Shown: in pieces, positions 33,646-47,931 of the stretch
How the letters are laid out: each line of letters begins with the position of its first letter
Position numbering within the stretch: the first letter of the stretch is position 1
From: Sinotaia quadrata
Lineage: Eukaryota; Mollusca; Gastropoda; Architaenioglossa; Viviparidae
Direction of reading: 5' to 3'
Assembly: GCA_028829895.1 (NCBI GenBank)
Contig: CM054178.1
Span: 25,908,201 to 25,972,200 of the forward strand
Length of the DNA stretch: 64,000 nucleotides
Made by a program: the position numbers and the translations under genes
The notes under the pieces: generated by a model
What the model was told of the DNA's origin: nothing
What the model saw: the letters and a program-made list of their open reading frames with translations, nothing else
Database searches by the model: none

Positions 33646-35275
33646 GAGGTTAGTCTCTGAATATACTATTTTTTAAAGCTGTGATTATTTTGCAGATGAT
33701 CATGTTTCAAAGAATATACAATCTTTTTTATTTTAATTCTGAGTTTGAGCATATATTTACAAAGAAAATAAGAACAGATCTGAAACAAAACGAAATTGTC
33801 CAACACTCGAAATTATGTTTATTTGTTTATGAATTGCTTTGAGTTTTTATATTTTTTACTGTTGGTGGTGCTTTTGAAATATTATTACTGCTTCATTTTC
33901 AAGTCATATCCTTAATGTGAACAAACTGCTGATACAAATTGTAAATTACTTATATCTATATTTATTTAAATAAAGGTTTGCTTTTTTGTTTTAATTCATT
34001 GCATCGTTACTGAGGCAAAGCAATATTTTACTTACTGAAACATGTCACCAATGTGATATTTGTCTCATCTGTAAATTTCTAACATGATATTATTAAGCAC
34101 ACTATTACCACTTCTATGCACACTCAAAAGTTGGTCAAGTAGTTGCTGTATTGTATATTATAATTTCATTATAGTTTTAATAATAATTATCTTCATTGTA
34201 CTATAGTACTTTAATAGGGTACATCATAGTTTGGTGCTACATTTTCTCATTATTCTTCAGCCAGGTACTGTACATTAAAGTTTTGTTACAATTGTTATAA
34301 ATACAGACTATGTCCATTAAGATGAATTAAAAGTTGGCTGCAGTTTTAAAATACTAATTCACCATTATAATATTGTTTATTAAATTGTTATTACATTTTG
34401 ATAAATATAAATTATTTCCACATTTTACATTCTCTTCATTATTACAATTGCATTAAAGTTTGGTTACCATTTTTGTAAATACATATACCAGTTTGCCATT
34501 ATATTATTGTATATTAAAGTATGGTTATAGTTTTCTATAAAAAAAAAAAATCTAATTATCTCCAGTACAGCACAGTGTATTACATTTTTTTTACCCTTAT
34601 TTTTTAAAAATACTCATTTACCTCGTATGCCATATCATATGTTTGCCTTTTAGTATTTGTAATTTTACATTCACTTGTATGTGGTGCACTACTAATATGC
34701 AAAATGTTTACTTATTTATTGCCATATTTATATTTATATATTAGCTATGTCATTTAATGTAAGAGTAAGAAAACCATAATAATGTTCACATATTTAAGCA
34801 TCATCTGACATTTATCTTTTTTCATAGTAAAATTCATAAGGAACATAAAATTAATATGGAAATCTCATTATTTTTCCAAATGCTATTTTAAGTAATGAGT
34901 ATTTATGTATATAATTAAAACTGTATAAATGAATGAGGAAGGATTGTTGAATTAGATATAAGAGATATATGTATTCGTTTTTTTGGCTATAGCATCCTTA
35001 TTTGAATTAATTAAATAGCAAAGTTGGCAAATGCTTAGTTAATTAAACAGCATTGTATTTGTAATACAACTAGCATACTTTTTAATGTTCAATCTTTCAT
35101 ATAGGAGACTGATACATTTTTCATAGCTTATCTTTTTATGTGGTTTCTTTCTTTTTTTTTTAACTCTCTTCTTCATGTAAAATGTTCTTTCACACATTTG
35201 ACTTTTTCTAAATATTAAGTGTGATGAAAATCAAGTATTTCTTCTTTATGCAATATATAGATAGATAGATAGATG

Positions 35276-35348
<73 letters not shown>

Positions 35349-38300
35349 TTTGGAATTAATCCAACATTTTATCCCCATTTCTCTTGATATTCTGCTCTTG
35401 AAATGATGCTGAAAGGCAAATATTTGAGGTCAGCCTTTTGATTTATGGGAACAGTGCATGTGAACAATACAAGTGATTATTTCAATCATCAGGCAGTTAT
35501 ATTGTTTGATAACTGTGATCTTTCTTTTACTGAAGTCACTGCAAGTTCAGCTTCCTTTTTGGCATTGCATATATCACCATGTAGTGTCTCCTTGAAAATA
35601 TTACAGCTGACTGCCTTACCTCTTTATTCATCTTAACTATGCATTTTATTGAACCATGCAATGTGCTTCTATTTATTATATTATTATTGTAATTTAATTT
35701 TGTTCTGTTTATTATATTATTACCCTTATTTTTTAATCTAATAATATATATATTCACTTCTGGCAGCATAGATGTGCAGAACAATAAGTCTGTGATGAAA
35801 AAAATGCAATATTTATTTTATCAAAATGCATCGGGCGTAAAGTGTACTAAGTTCTGTCCCTGCTAATTAAGTTCATATTACCATAGGGATCTTGTGAATG
35901 GATGTTTGAGCTATCTTTAGTAGTATTAAGCATGAATGTTTGAACTGTCCTTGGGATTATTAAAGACCAAGTGAAGAGGAATCCAGATCAACTGCACAAT
36001 GAGTTCAATTAATAGATTTAGGTACTCTGATAATATATATAAAATTTCAGCCATAGTCCCAGTGGATGTTGCTATATACATGATTAAAACAATCAGCTTT
36101 TGTGATATTTTTTGTTTTTGTCAATGTATGCAAATGACCCTAACCCTAAAATAATACAGTATATTTATAAAAATTGCTGCATACTTAAACTTTGCCAGGA
36201 CATGTAGAAATATATAAATATATACATATTCTGTATTTTGTATATATGAAGTGGTTTCCTGTTCACTTGGTCTTTAAACATGAATGACCGAACTATCCTT
36301 AGGATTTTCAAGAATGACTGATTTATCTTTAGGATTATTGCATTACATGTATATCAGCAAATCTGAGAATAAATAGTGACCTACATTACATAAATATTCA
36401 CTTATTTTATTTACATTGTCTGAGGACAAATATTGGCCTTCTTTTTGTTGTTTCCTTATTCCACTTACATATATTAGTAACAGCATATCTAAGGACAAAT
36501 ATTGGCCTTCTTTACATACTCTCCTTATTGCACTTACATATGCAGATCTCAGAATAAATGGTGACCCACATTACATAATACTCTCCTTATTGTATTTACA
36601 TGTATTAATAACAAAATGTCTGAGAATAAATGGTGACTCATATAACATAATACTCTCTCCTTATTGCAGTTAAATATGTATTATCAAAAGCAGAAATGAA
36701 GACGGAAATGGATTCATTTTTTACCTCACATACATGATTGAAGAAAATATCAGAGTGTATCTGCACTATATATAGAGATATCTACCATATGCATACATTA
36801 ATTATTATTAGCAGTATGAATGAGGGTAACTATGAACCATTATTTACACTAAATACAAAGACATATCTTTCATCACATACATGTATTATTATTAACATAG
36901 AGGACACATAGCCTAAACGTATACAAATACCTTCCTTACATCACATACATCTTTAGCATATCGTGATAGAGGACAAATATTAGCCTTTACGTATACATGC
37001 TGGTATTTTCATTAGCATGTCATATTAGAGGACCCAAATATCAGCTTATGATTCCACTTGCATGAAAAATATTTCCACTTATGCCACCCCACTCTCTCAC
37101 ACACACTTTATATAAAATACACATAATATGATGATAATTATCATTAGAGGGTCAGAGCACAGAAATAGTTCCATTACTTTTCATTTATGCATTATTATTA
37201 AATGAATGAGGACAAATATTACTGATAGTTGCCCACCATACTTTCATGTGGGGTGAACATGATAATAAATACATTTTCAAATATTTTTTTCTCTAAATAA
37301 TGTAAATGTAATGGGATTGTTTCACTTTAGTCAACATTTTTATTTTGTTAACAGTAAATGTGTTCATAATTTCTTAGAGATGATTTGCAAATTTCCTTTT
37401 CTTAAAAGATTACAAAAAAAGTTAATGTACTTCTGTAGTCATGAAAAGTTATTTTGCAGATTACAGTTATATAATCATTGCTTTTCATATTTTTATAAAT
37501 GTTATCAGCATGTTGGATTTAATTTTTAATTTGAAGATACCCTAACAAGTATGAAAGCTTCTATCTAATGCAATTTATCAAAGTGATCTATTGGTCATCT
37601 TGTTTCTCGCATCTGGTGAATCATCTCACTCAAGATCATGCAATGCTTCAGCAAAATCTCATGAAATGTCTTGACTCAAGATCATGCATGGCTTCAGCAA
37701 AATCTCTAGATTATTTTAAGTCCATTCATTTATTCAGTAAAATCTCACAAATTGTGTTGACTTAAGACTGGGCATTGTTTCAGTGAAATCTCTAGAGCAT
37801 CTTCATACATTTCTTTAATGAAATCTCAAGAGTTGTCTTGACTCAGTATTGTGCAAGATTCGTGGAAATCTCATAAATTATCTTGACCCAGGATCAAGCA
37901 CTCATATTTTGTTAGAGTTACTTCGGCTCAAGATCATGCATTCATTTAGTGAAATCTTGTCACTTAACTCATGATCTAGCATTCATTCCATATATGTTGT
38001 AACCATTGAAATCAATTTATGTAGTTGATGGTCATTTAACCTTTTGCCTTATATCTCAATGTTTTGTTAATTAACATTATATTCTGCCAACATTTGTTGA
38101 TGGGTTGTATTTTTTAAAATTACTTTTTTTTAATGATAAAATTGTGAGGAAAATAAATTAGATGTTGTACTTTATAATTTTGCAATCTTCTGTATCTTTT
38201 ACTTACTTATATTTTTGTATTAAACATATTTTTCTTCTATTATACATTTTGTGTTGTTTTATTTTATATAATTATATTATAATTATATATTTTTATAATT
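33646..38300. other. Intergenic AT-rich DNA with simple repeats
   Basis: No gene could be supported. A (GATA)n microsatellite occupies 35256-35348. About 36360-37050 there are degenerate units with 'ctccttattgcacttacata' and 'aaatggtgaccc'. About 37570-37990 there are degenerate units with 'actcaagatcatgcat' and 'cagcaaaatctc'. The rest is unstructured AT-rich sequence. Confidence 0.65.
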
Positions 38301-40290
38301 CTGACACCTCTGGGCACCCTTCACTCATTATGATTATTATTTATTAATTAAGAAAACAAAACTAATTACAAGTGAACAAGAATCTTAATTTATAGTTATT
38401 AATGACCAAAATGTCTCTCACTCGGCAGATTATAAGGGTGTCGTAAAACTCTATACTCTTTACACAATAATAAGACAGACGTTTTACGATCACATAATGT
38501 TCTGCAGGTGGAAACTTCTTACTAAGGGAGTAATAAAAATCTGTCTTTATATTTAGCAAACCCCACATCCACCCACTATTACTCCAACATAAGGCTTTAA
38601 TATATGTGCAAGAGGGTTAATAAATTTAACAATAAATTTAGTAAATCAACAATCAATATACAACATATTAATGTTATCAAAAGAGTATTGACATTTATAT
38701 CACTTCACAACAATATTTGATTAATGCTAGATTCTCATTCAGTTTATATATATAAAATCAAGCTAGTAGATATCATTCATCACAGAGAGTGGAGTTTTGG
38801 AGCGATAATTATAGTAAAGACACATAACCTTTTCAATGATGGCCACTGTCACGAGCACGCGTTCACATTCACTGGGTTCACAACGAATCACTGTTTTTCT
38901 TATTAGATGCCAGTACCCCTTTCTAGGCACATTACACAACTGTTTCAGATTCTTCAATCCACTCACAAAACGCACTGTGAAGAATCATCCAGAACTTCAC
39001 ATGCACTATCAAAGCACATCACTGGAGTTGTTTTTTTTTTAGAATCTTCATGTGCACTACTCAAGCACACTGAGGAATGTTCAAAAGTGTTCATGAATTC
39101 TCGAAACCAAAATCAAGCCACAATTTTTGCCATATTGGCTTTTGAATGGAATTCACAGGAATCAACTTGTAGCAACATGTTTACTGATATTCGATGACAA
39201 TGTTGGATATATTTACACCAACATAGTCCAGTAGAGTATAGAGTCATTGTAGTCTGAAGTGGATACAAAGTTGCGAAGCAAAAAGAAATAGTCGTGCCTT
39301 TCTGCAAAAGTCAAATTAAGGCAGCACTAAATTTCAGGCCTATTTCATCTCTAAATTCCTTCACCCTTGCACACATTCTCAACTTACAAATCCTGCTACA
39401 ATATTCATTAGCCCAATACCCGCACGCAACATAAGAAATATAGAATCAATCAAAATTCATAAGTATAATGTACAATGTAATAAAATTCTCATAGAAATAA
39501 TAGTTCAGTTACATATAAGCATTCTCTAATTCAAATCGTAGATCAATTGCAAACGTACGAAATATTTCTAAGTTCATTGTTTATTAGTCAGTTAACTTAC
39601 CATAAGCTAATTGTTTATTAGTCAGTTAACTTACCATAAGCTAATTGTTTATTAGTCAGTTAACTTACCATAAGCTAATTGTTTATTAGTCAGTTAACTT
39701 ACCATAAGCTAATTGTTTATTAGTCAGTTAACTTACCATAAGCTAATTGTTTATTAGTCAGTTAACTTACCATAAGCTAATTGTTTATTAGTCAGTTAAC
39801 TTACCATAAGCTAATTGTTTATTAGTCAGTTAACTTACCATAAGCTAATTGTTTATTAGTCAGTTAACTTACCATAAGCTAATTGTTTATTAGTCAGTTA
39901 ACTTACCATAAGCTAATTGTTTATTAGTCAGTTAACTTACCATAAGCTAATTGTTTATTAGTCAGTTAACTTACCATAAGCTAACGGTCACCTTTATGAC
40001 CGGACTCAAGTTCTTTCCAAATCAAAGTGATTAGACTATAGGAACAAATAAATTTCGATCTATGCCCATTGGATGAAGTTGTTATGAACAAGTGTGAGAC
40101 TATTAGTCAGAAAAAAATTACTCATCCGCTTAGAACTGGTTTGGATTGCATCAGCAAGTTCTAGCATATCTCCACCTGAGTTGTTTACTCTAACTAAAAT
40201 ATATCATCATAAGCAGTGCCTAAGGTCGGGTCACGTTAACAATGGCAACAAATATATATTAAGTTTAGAGATATGCAAATGTACACCGCC
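38301..40290 (+). mobile_element. Interspersed repeat family, copy B (about 2.0 kb)
   Basis: Same orientation and block order as copy A: start TGACACCTCTGGGCACCC, then 'attactccaacataaggc', 'aatcatccagaacttcac', 'ggcagcactaaatttcagg' and a 3' part with 'aaggtcgggtcacgtt'. It is longer than A because of an internal 34-bp array (39576-39983). No transposase or RT motif is seen. Open frames at 38763-39307 and 40094-40483 fall in this repeat and are not conserved as proteins in copy A. Confidence 0.82.
39576..39983. repeat. Perfect 34-bp array, 12 copies, within repeat copy B
   Basis: Twelve virtually identical units of ATTGTTTATTAGTCAGTTAA plus CTTACCATAAGCTA span 408 bases. Copies A and C hold only a single unit at the matching place, so this is a copy-specific and recent expansion. 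Confidence 0.95.
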
Positions 40291-40534
40291 ACAATATCTC
40301 GAATATAATTTAGTGTTAGCTTGTCCTTTAAATGAAATGAAAAGGCTAGAACTTCATGGCAAAATAGCACTTGATGTATTTGTCTCCCAAAGTGCTGGTA
40401 AAGCAATAATGCATAATTATGTCGCACAATGTATTCATGCGTTCGTGTTTCAATCATCATACTATTTTAACCAAAAAAATTAATTAGTGTGAGCATTTTG
40501 TTTACTCCTAAATAATGTACTTATACACTATCTT

Positions 40535-41645
40535 ACACGTTTGTATTGTTAATATATAGATATATTTTTATATACTAGTAGGAGTAAAAGTAATTAGTTA
40601 AGCTATTTTACATTTTATCCGTTTGTATTGTTAATATATAGATATATTTTTATATACTAGTATGAGTAAAAGTAATTAGTTAAGCTATTTTACATTTTAT
40701 CCGTTTGTATTGTTAATATATAGATATATTTTTATATACTAGTATGAGTAAAAGTAATTAGTTAAGCTATTTTACATTTTATCCGATTTTAAGTAATGTT
40801 TGCACTGTCGTGCTTTTTAAATGATGATGGCTTGAGAGTCTGTCAATATATACACATTTATCTGATATTTTTTTTTAAAATTGACTCAAAAATTTCCACC
40901 CAAGACATACAATCCGACCACTTTAAATGATGATGGCCTGATAGTCTGTCAATATATACACATTTATCTGATAGTTCTTAAAATTGGCTCAAAAAACTTA
41001 AATTTCCACCCAAGACATACAATCTGACCACTTTAGATGATAAATGACTGATAGTCTTTCAACATACACTCATGTGTCTGATAGCTTATAGAATTGGCTC
41101 ACAAACTTAAAAATTCCCATCCAAGGGGCACAGTCTCACCAGACTTTGATCTCTCGTGTAGGACTGCCATTAAACACTTATATTTGAGTGTAATTAGAAT
41201 TCTTGAAAATGATAACATGCCCAGTGTACACAATATGAAAATATTCATCCAAACAAAAATATATTCTTTAATGCAAAAGAATCAATAAGAGCGTTATATT
41301 CAGTTAAAACGCCTCCTTCCCTCCCTCCCTTAAATTAAGCCACTATACCCAAACACAAGCAAATGTGAATTTCGCAATAGTTAAGCAATATTTGTGAAAT
41401 GGTAACATAGTACACAAATGAAGAGTGATCCTGCATTAGTTAAGCAATATTTGTGAAATGGTAACAGTACACAAATGAAGAGTGATCCTGCATTAGTTAA
41501 GCAATATTTGTGAAATGGTAACATAGTACGCAAATGAAGAGTGATCCTGCATTAGTTAAGCAATATTTGTGAAATGTTAACAGTACGCAAATGAAGAGTG
41601 ATCCTGCATTAGTTAAGCAATATTTGTGAAATGTTGACAAGGTAC
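40535..41645. repeat. Three successive minisatellites (81, about 115 and 57 bp units)
   Basis: At 40540-40785 an 81-bp unit is repeated three times with only a base or so of change. At 40800-41100 a unit of about 115 bp with 'gatgatggcctgatagtctgtcaa' occurs three times. At 41345-41640 a 57-59-bp unit with 'gaagagtgatcctgcattag' occurs five times. No gene seen. Confidence 0.9.
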
Positions 41646-44600
41646 AGGGTCCAAAGAAGTAGAAGAGGTGAACCCTTATTGATGACAGTGTTTTGTTACC
41701 CACTTTAGGGTCACAAAAAATATCAACAACGTAAATTGTTTGTTTCAGATAATAATAGCACTTCAAATTATCCAAACTGGGTTAATGAGTGGAATAATAT
41801 TTATAATATTTACTACAGAAATACTTTCATTCTAGAGAAAATCTCGCTAGTTCAGATAAAATGGACCAAGAAGAAAATATAATGGAACATTATTATATAT
41901 ATTTTTTTAACTAGGGGAGAAAAAACGTATGTTCAGTGGAATCAATTGCATGTTCTTTTAACTTTTGATATGTTAGATTCATAGTTAATAGCCAGAATCT
42001 GGCAATACACCATACATAGAACTGCCAGAATCTGGTATTGTACCATACAGAGTAAACAGCCAGAATCTGATAATATACCATGCAGAGTACAGTCAGAATC
42101 AAATAATACGAAATACATATGATTTAATAAAATTGTGAGTTTATTTTGGTGGAGGTTTTGTTGTTACTTCTGCGTTTTCTTTAAAAGTTCGATGCTGTCC
42201 AAACTCGTGTGAAAAACCCATTACGTGAGTTCAAATCTACGAAATGTGAATCGATGATGAAAATGCAACTATTTGTGTTCATATCCGGAATGCCCATTTG
42301 AACGAATTGCCACACAAGTGTATCGATTACTTTGACATAAAGGTCCTTGTTGGGCATTAGGTGGTTGTTTTAGTGTGGTAGTTTAAAAGTGACGGGTCTA
42401 TATAATTCTCATACTTCTCGATTCTTGAGTTTCGCGCCAGTTCCACAGTAAATACAACCACAAAGGCAAACAATAGTGGAACCTCTGCATTGTACATGTC
42501 CTTTTCTTGGAAGCTTGTATAATATTTACACAGGAATACTATAGGTTTCATGAAGAATACACGATATTCATCCTATGATTAGAAACTACAATGAACTAGC
42601 AAGTCAGATAAATGGTTTTAGAAATAGTAAATTTCAGCAGACATATAGTACTAGACTACAAATGTTGCTGTTCAGCAGACATATAGTACTAGACTACAAA
42701 TGTTGCTGTTCAGCAGACATATAGTACTAGACTACAAATGTTGCTGTTCAGCAGACATATAGTACTAGACTACAAATGTTGCTGTTCAGCACACATATAG
42801 TACTAGACTACAAATGTTGCTGTTCAGCAGACATATATTAGTAGACTAAAAATATCATTGCTCAACAAACATACATTACAAGACTACTAATGTTGCTAAC
42901 TACTAGACTACAAATGTTGCTCTTCAGCAGAAATATATTACTAGACTACAAATGTTGCTAACTACTAGACTACAAATGTTGCTCTTCAGAAGGTATATAC
43001 TACTAGACTACAAATGTTGCTGTTCAGCAGACATATATTACTACACCTCAAAGTCACTGTTCAGCCGACACTACTAGGCTACTATGTCGACTCAGATCTC
43101 GGTCACTGCAGACAGACATTTGAAATCCTTCCTCAGCACTTCCATCAAAGGATCATTAATTTTATGTCTTAAATTTTACTGAGTGACTGCAAGACAGACG
43201 CACTTTAAAGACTCTTGAAACACATCATACACACCACATGAATTAGAGGCAGTTCTTGAGTGGTTCTTCATAGTTGAATGGTTCGTTAAGTGCAACCCAA
43301 GTTTAACAAAAGAACAGCAACATCCTCTACCATAACACCTTTAACTTATTGTGAACCCTGTAGTAGAGCAGATTAAACGCTGAAAAGGTCGTCTATAGTT
43401 TTGTTTATTTTATTTTTATATTTCTGTTTAGAATGAGAGGGCGTTCGAACGGAGTTTTGTTTCATTTCAAAGTGAATGAATAAGGACTATTTGCTTGAGA
43501 GGAACTCACATAAACACCTCGACTTTGGTAGAAAAACACTCAGAAAGGTAAATAAAGGACAAAGCTAGGGGATCGGGTCTTTGATGGGATGAGAGTTGTT
43601 GCAGCAGTCTGGGAAATCAATGCTACCTTGGAAATCTAGTGATGCAATGTGCTGCGGCACAAAGTGTGAAAAGGATTCTTGTATGGTTTTTATTTACTTA
43701 AAAAAAGTAAAAATAAATTCGGCACTGTTTTGAACATCGAACATTTTTTCACACACTATCAAGATTTAATAGACAGACATTTATCATCTAAGTTATCATT
43801 TGTGTACTTATTACAAAAACACACATTTATCATCTGTGTTAATTGGACTCCCCTCCCATACCCAAGATAAAGAGAAAGATTAGAAATGAAAGTTTATAAC
43901 ACAAAAGAAACAAACTATCACAGTTTGCACTCACTGCCACAAAAGTGGTCATAATACGAATTAGGGCACACAACTCTCATTATGCTATTGATGCCAGGTT
44001 TTAAATATTGTCATATTCATTCTGATGGAAGGGTGATTTTCGCTTGAATTCGAATTTGTTAAAACTAGAAAAAAAATTCAAAAGTGATATTTTAATAATT
44101 TAGACAGTTCTCATGTTTATTTTAAAAAAGAAAACATTTTAATTTATGTCAGATAGTATTTTCAATATATATATTTTTAAGTACATACATTACTGGACTA
44201 TCAAAGAGAAGTAAGCAACTACGAATGGCTGCAGCGCTAAAGTGGAAAAAAATTCGGACTAACATTTCTGTCTTCGTCCACTAATTTCTTTAAAACGTCA
44301 AGACAACACACGTGAATTTGTTAGACAAACAAAAGTGAAAAATTATTTTAGGTTTGCTGGAAATCCTGCGAAACTTACACAAACTCGGAGGAGGAGGAGG
44401 GGGAGGTCTTGTCTGCTAACAATTTTAATTTCTTTGCTGACGTCAGTAATCTAATACCGACAGTCTCCATGGATATCAGTAAAACAGATATAGTGCACGT
44501 GCAATTGAACCGGTCACCGAGTGCACAGGCTGGCCTATATAGTCGTAATGTCAAGGATGAATAGTCCTGTGTGATATACTCTCGATATCTACATGTAACA

Positions 44601-44660
44601 ACGATGTTTTTTCATATATGCAATGTAACAAAAACATTTTCGCAATCTACGATTTGCACA
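41646..44660. other. Intergenic DNA with a 38-bp minisatellite
   Basis: No gene could be supported. At 42635-43050 a unit with 'cagcagacatatagtactag' and 'actacaaatgttgctgtt' is repeated about ten times, the first five nearly perfectly. At 44380-44560 the base composition is less AT-rich and contains a perfect CRE palindrome TGACGTCA (44438-44445). A TATATAG lies at 44536-44542, which might mark a promoter, but no transcript can be assigned. Confidence 0.6.
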
Positions 44661-44669
44661 GACACTTTC

Positions 44670-45235
44670 TGTTTACATTGCGGCAAAAACACTTTCAATA
44701 TCTACGATTAACAAAGACACTTTCAATATCTACGGTTAACAAAGACACTTTCAATATCTACGATTAGCAAAGACACTTTCAATATCTACGATTAACAAAG
44801 ACACTTTCAATATCTACGATTAACAAAGACACTTTCAATATCTACGATTAGCAAAGACACTTTCAATATCTACGATTAACAAAGACACTTTCAATATCTA
44901 CTATTAGAAAGACACTTTCAATATCTACGATTAACAAAGACACTTTCAATATCTACGATTAGCAAAGACACTTTCAATGCAGACACTTTCAATATCTACG
45001 ATTAACAAAGACACTTTCAATATCTACTATTAGAAAGACACTTTCAATATCTACGATTAACAAAGACACTTTCAATATCTACGATTAGCAAAGACACTTT
45101 CAATATCTACGATTAACAAAGACACACTTCAATATCTACGATTAGCAAAGACACTTTCAATATCTACGATTAGCAAAGACACTTGATAATCTACGAAATA
45201 GCAAAGACACTTGATAATCTACGAATATCATAAGC
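44670..45235. repeat. Minisatellite, 27-28-bp unit, about 20 copies
   Basis: Units read 'tttcaatatctacgattaac' followed by 'aaagacac', with alternation between 'attaac' and 'attagc' variants suggesting higher-order units. Confidence 0.95.
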
Positions 45236-47350
45236 AATATCGATATCTACAGTGTAGCAAAAAGACTTTCACAATCTTCGATTAGGAAAGACTTTCTGTT
45301 TACGATGCAGCAAGACACTTTCACAATCTTCCATTTAGAAAGGAACTTTTGATAATCTTCGAAATAACACTGCAATTTCGATATCTACTATACCACAGAA
45401 ACACTTAATGTATTTATGATATATCAAAAGACACTATTGATATCTATGATATATCAAAGATATGTTTCTGCAGCTGTGATATAGCAAGAACTTATTTAAG
45501 ATTTAAGAATATAATATAATGTTGCCCCTGCAATGGCTGATTGCATACGACAGTTATAGTTCACCATAAATTCAGCTGGATACCAAAACAGAGCATTCAG
45601 ATTCAGTAAATTGTTTATATGTCTATGATATAGCATTCAGTAATTTGCTTATGTGTCTAAGATATAGCATTTGGTAATTTGTTTATGTGTTACATACAAC
45701 ATAGATATAATATTTAGCCACATAAGCAGAGCATATACCTTCGGAGACATAGTAGACGGCAGATGTATTCCTGATATATTAATTGCCGGCCAGTAATGAT
45801 AGTAGTTCATGTGATTTATGCTTTTAATGGGGCCGGAAGTCAGGTCTTGCATTTATGATCAGTGGCGCTAGTCTGCCGGCTAAAAGAGGTTCGAACGGCA
45901 CATTCCTCGCGCACTGTCCAGCTGTTCTATGAATGGTCCATTTGAACAGAGTTAGGCCACTCTTTAGGCCAGGGTAAGGGTCAACCGCCCTAGAGATAGG
46001 TTTGAGATGTAGACTATTTTTAGCGTAAGGTGAAAGTGTGGCTGCATACTATCATTATGTGACAGATAACAAGACATTACCACTAAATAGACTATGATAA
46101 TAAGACGTCACCACTAAATGGACTATGATAACAAGACGTCACCACTAAATGGACTATGATGACAAGACGTCACCACTCTTTGATACGTGCCGTATGACTC
46201 ATAAAAAAATATAGACGTTGTTTGCATTATACTTCAGTACGAATTTCATAATTCCATCGAGGGCAAACACTCAGATCACTAGCATTAATTAATCACTTCT
46301 GCCGATAATAAATACTGACCATTCACTGATATTCATTACACCGTAATAATTGCTGCTATTTTTTGATGTTGACCGCAAACATGGAAAACCACTTTCTCAG
46401 GTGCCGGATAAATCCGGTAGGTGCCAAACTTAAAAATCCACAAAATCGATTGCGACCATTCTTGTTCCACTTGAAAATAAATAAATACATGCTGCTTAAA
46501 TTACTGTTCAAAGATGAGCACATCACAATTACTTTCTCTCGATTTCACAAAATGTTCGCTGACACTCAGGTATTCGCTTGAACAAGTTCAGTCAGAAGTA
46601 TTTGAAATGTTTTAAAGATCGACCGGAACTTGACGATCGATTAAAGCAACAACAACAACAAAATTTTTAAAATAAAAGAAATAAGAAAGCTGACTCTACG
46701 TTTTAACGTGTGATGTGAATGTGTTGTATCAGCGACGTGGTTTAATAACTGTGAGTGAGCAATATTTACTCAGACGAGAACATCGCTCTTCATGAAAAGG
46801 CATTGGACAAGCTCTCCCCATTATAGTATTATTATTAGTTGTCTGCCCTTGGCTAAGTGTCTGGATGGAGCTGGAGAGGTGTCTGAGAGATCGTTAGAGC
46901 AGGAGCGAGCTCACAATTTGGCATTATGCTAAACAAGGCGGCAGTAAGAATGTGACGTCATGAAATAAAAGGTCTAGTCACGCTGCACATTCAAACAGAA
47001 GTGTTCATAATGGTACGCACACACTAAACGGAAAGAAACCTGTTTGAGACCCATCAAACAGATAAAAGCTACACTCTTAAGTCAATTGCCACTCCCAAGA
47101 CCCTCTGCGATTCAGGACGATTCCTACACGATATTGGTACATTTAATGGCAAACACTCTAATGTAATTTATTGGCCAACGACTGACTGTCTTCGGTCATG
47201 AGAGTTGACTATGCTGTAGCGGGCTGGTGCGTGGGCGGACCACTGACATTTTTCTTTTAAGCATATTATTGCATATTACACATATTTATCAAGTGTATTC
47301 GTAACTATAGTATTCAGTAACTTTTTATCTGTGCTACACTAGTTAGTTAA
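45236..47350. other. Intergenic DNA upstream of the lectin gene
   Basis: No gene could be supported. It holds degenerate continuations of the preceding array, a three-unit 'ggactatgataacaagacg' repeat at 46085-46170, and a CRE palindrome TGACGTCA at 46953-46960. Bases 45830-46000 and 46840-47000 are GC-richer but lack an open frame with family resemblance. Confidence 0.55.
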
Positions 47351-47399
47351 CGATTTGCTTACTGAAGGGGATGTGTATCACCCATTAATCGAATTCAAA

Positions 47400-47565
47400 G
47401 TTACGCACACGATTTGTGGAGATAATCAGTGCAGGTCACGCACACAGTTTGCGGAGATATCAGTGCAGGTCACGCACACAGTTTGTGGATATCTGTGCAG
47501 GTCACACACACAGTTTGTGTATATCAGTGCAGGTCACGCACACAATTGGTGGATATCAGTGTAGG
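47400..47565. repeat. Minisatellite, 34-37-bp unit, about 5 copies
   Basis: Units carry 'atcagtgcaggtcacgcaca' and 'cagtttgtgg'. It lies about 370 bases upstream of the lectin start codon. The frames here are repeat-derived. Confidence 0.9.
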
Positions 47566-47931
47566 TCGGATATAGAAGGGTTGCTGAGAAACCAGCTATA
47601 CTTATAGTTACACACAGCGAGAATACTCGCTATAGAATACATCAAAATCAAAATATTACAAAAATACATTCAATAAATACGAACTCATAAATTCGACTTT
47701 AGGAAATGTTCCAGCAATACCAACAAAGCCACCAAACTAAAAATAAGAATTGATTAAAAATCCACCGGCTTTAACAGATTTCAGTCTGGTTGATGAAAGT
47801 GAGTGGAATAAATTATTCATTGCATGAAGGTTAGGAAAGGCAAATAATGCACCTGATACAAGAATAACTATTCTCTCTTATTGCTTGTTCATTCAACTGG
47901 AAACAGGTTTGATAGAAAGCAGTCAAGTAAG

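Noticed and set aside
38763..39307. Several overlapping frames on both strands in copy B
   Set aside because: Not preserved in the homologous region of copy A, so not under protein-level constraint.
40094..40483. 129-codon plus-strand frame
   Set aside because: It starts in the 3' part of interspersed copy B and runs into flanking DNA. The equivalent frame is not kept in copy A and no family is recognisable.
45840..45905. tRNA-like GGTTCGAAC box in a GC-richer segment
   Set aside because: The bases beside the putative T-loop do not form a stem, and no acceptor or anticodon arm can be drawn.
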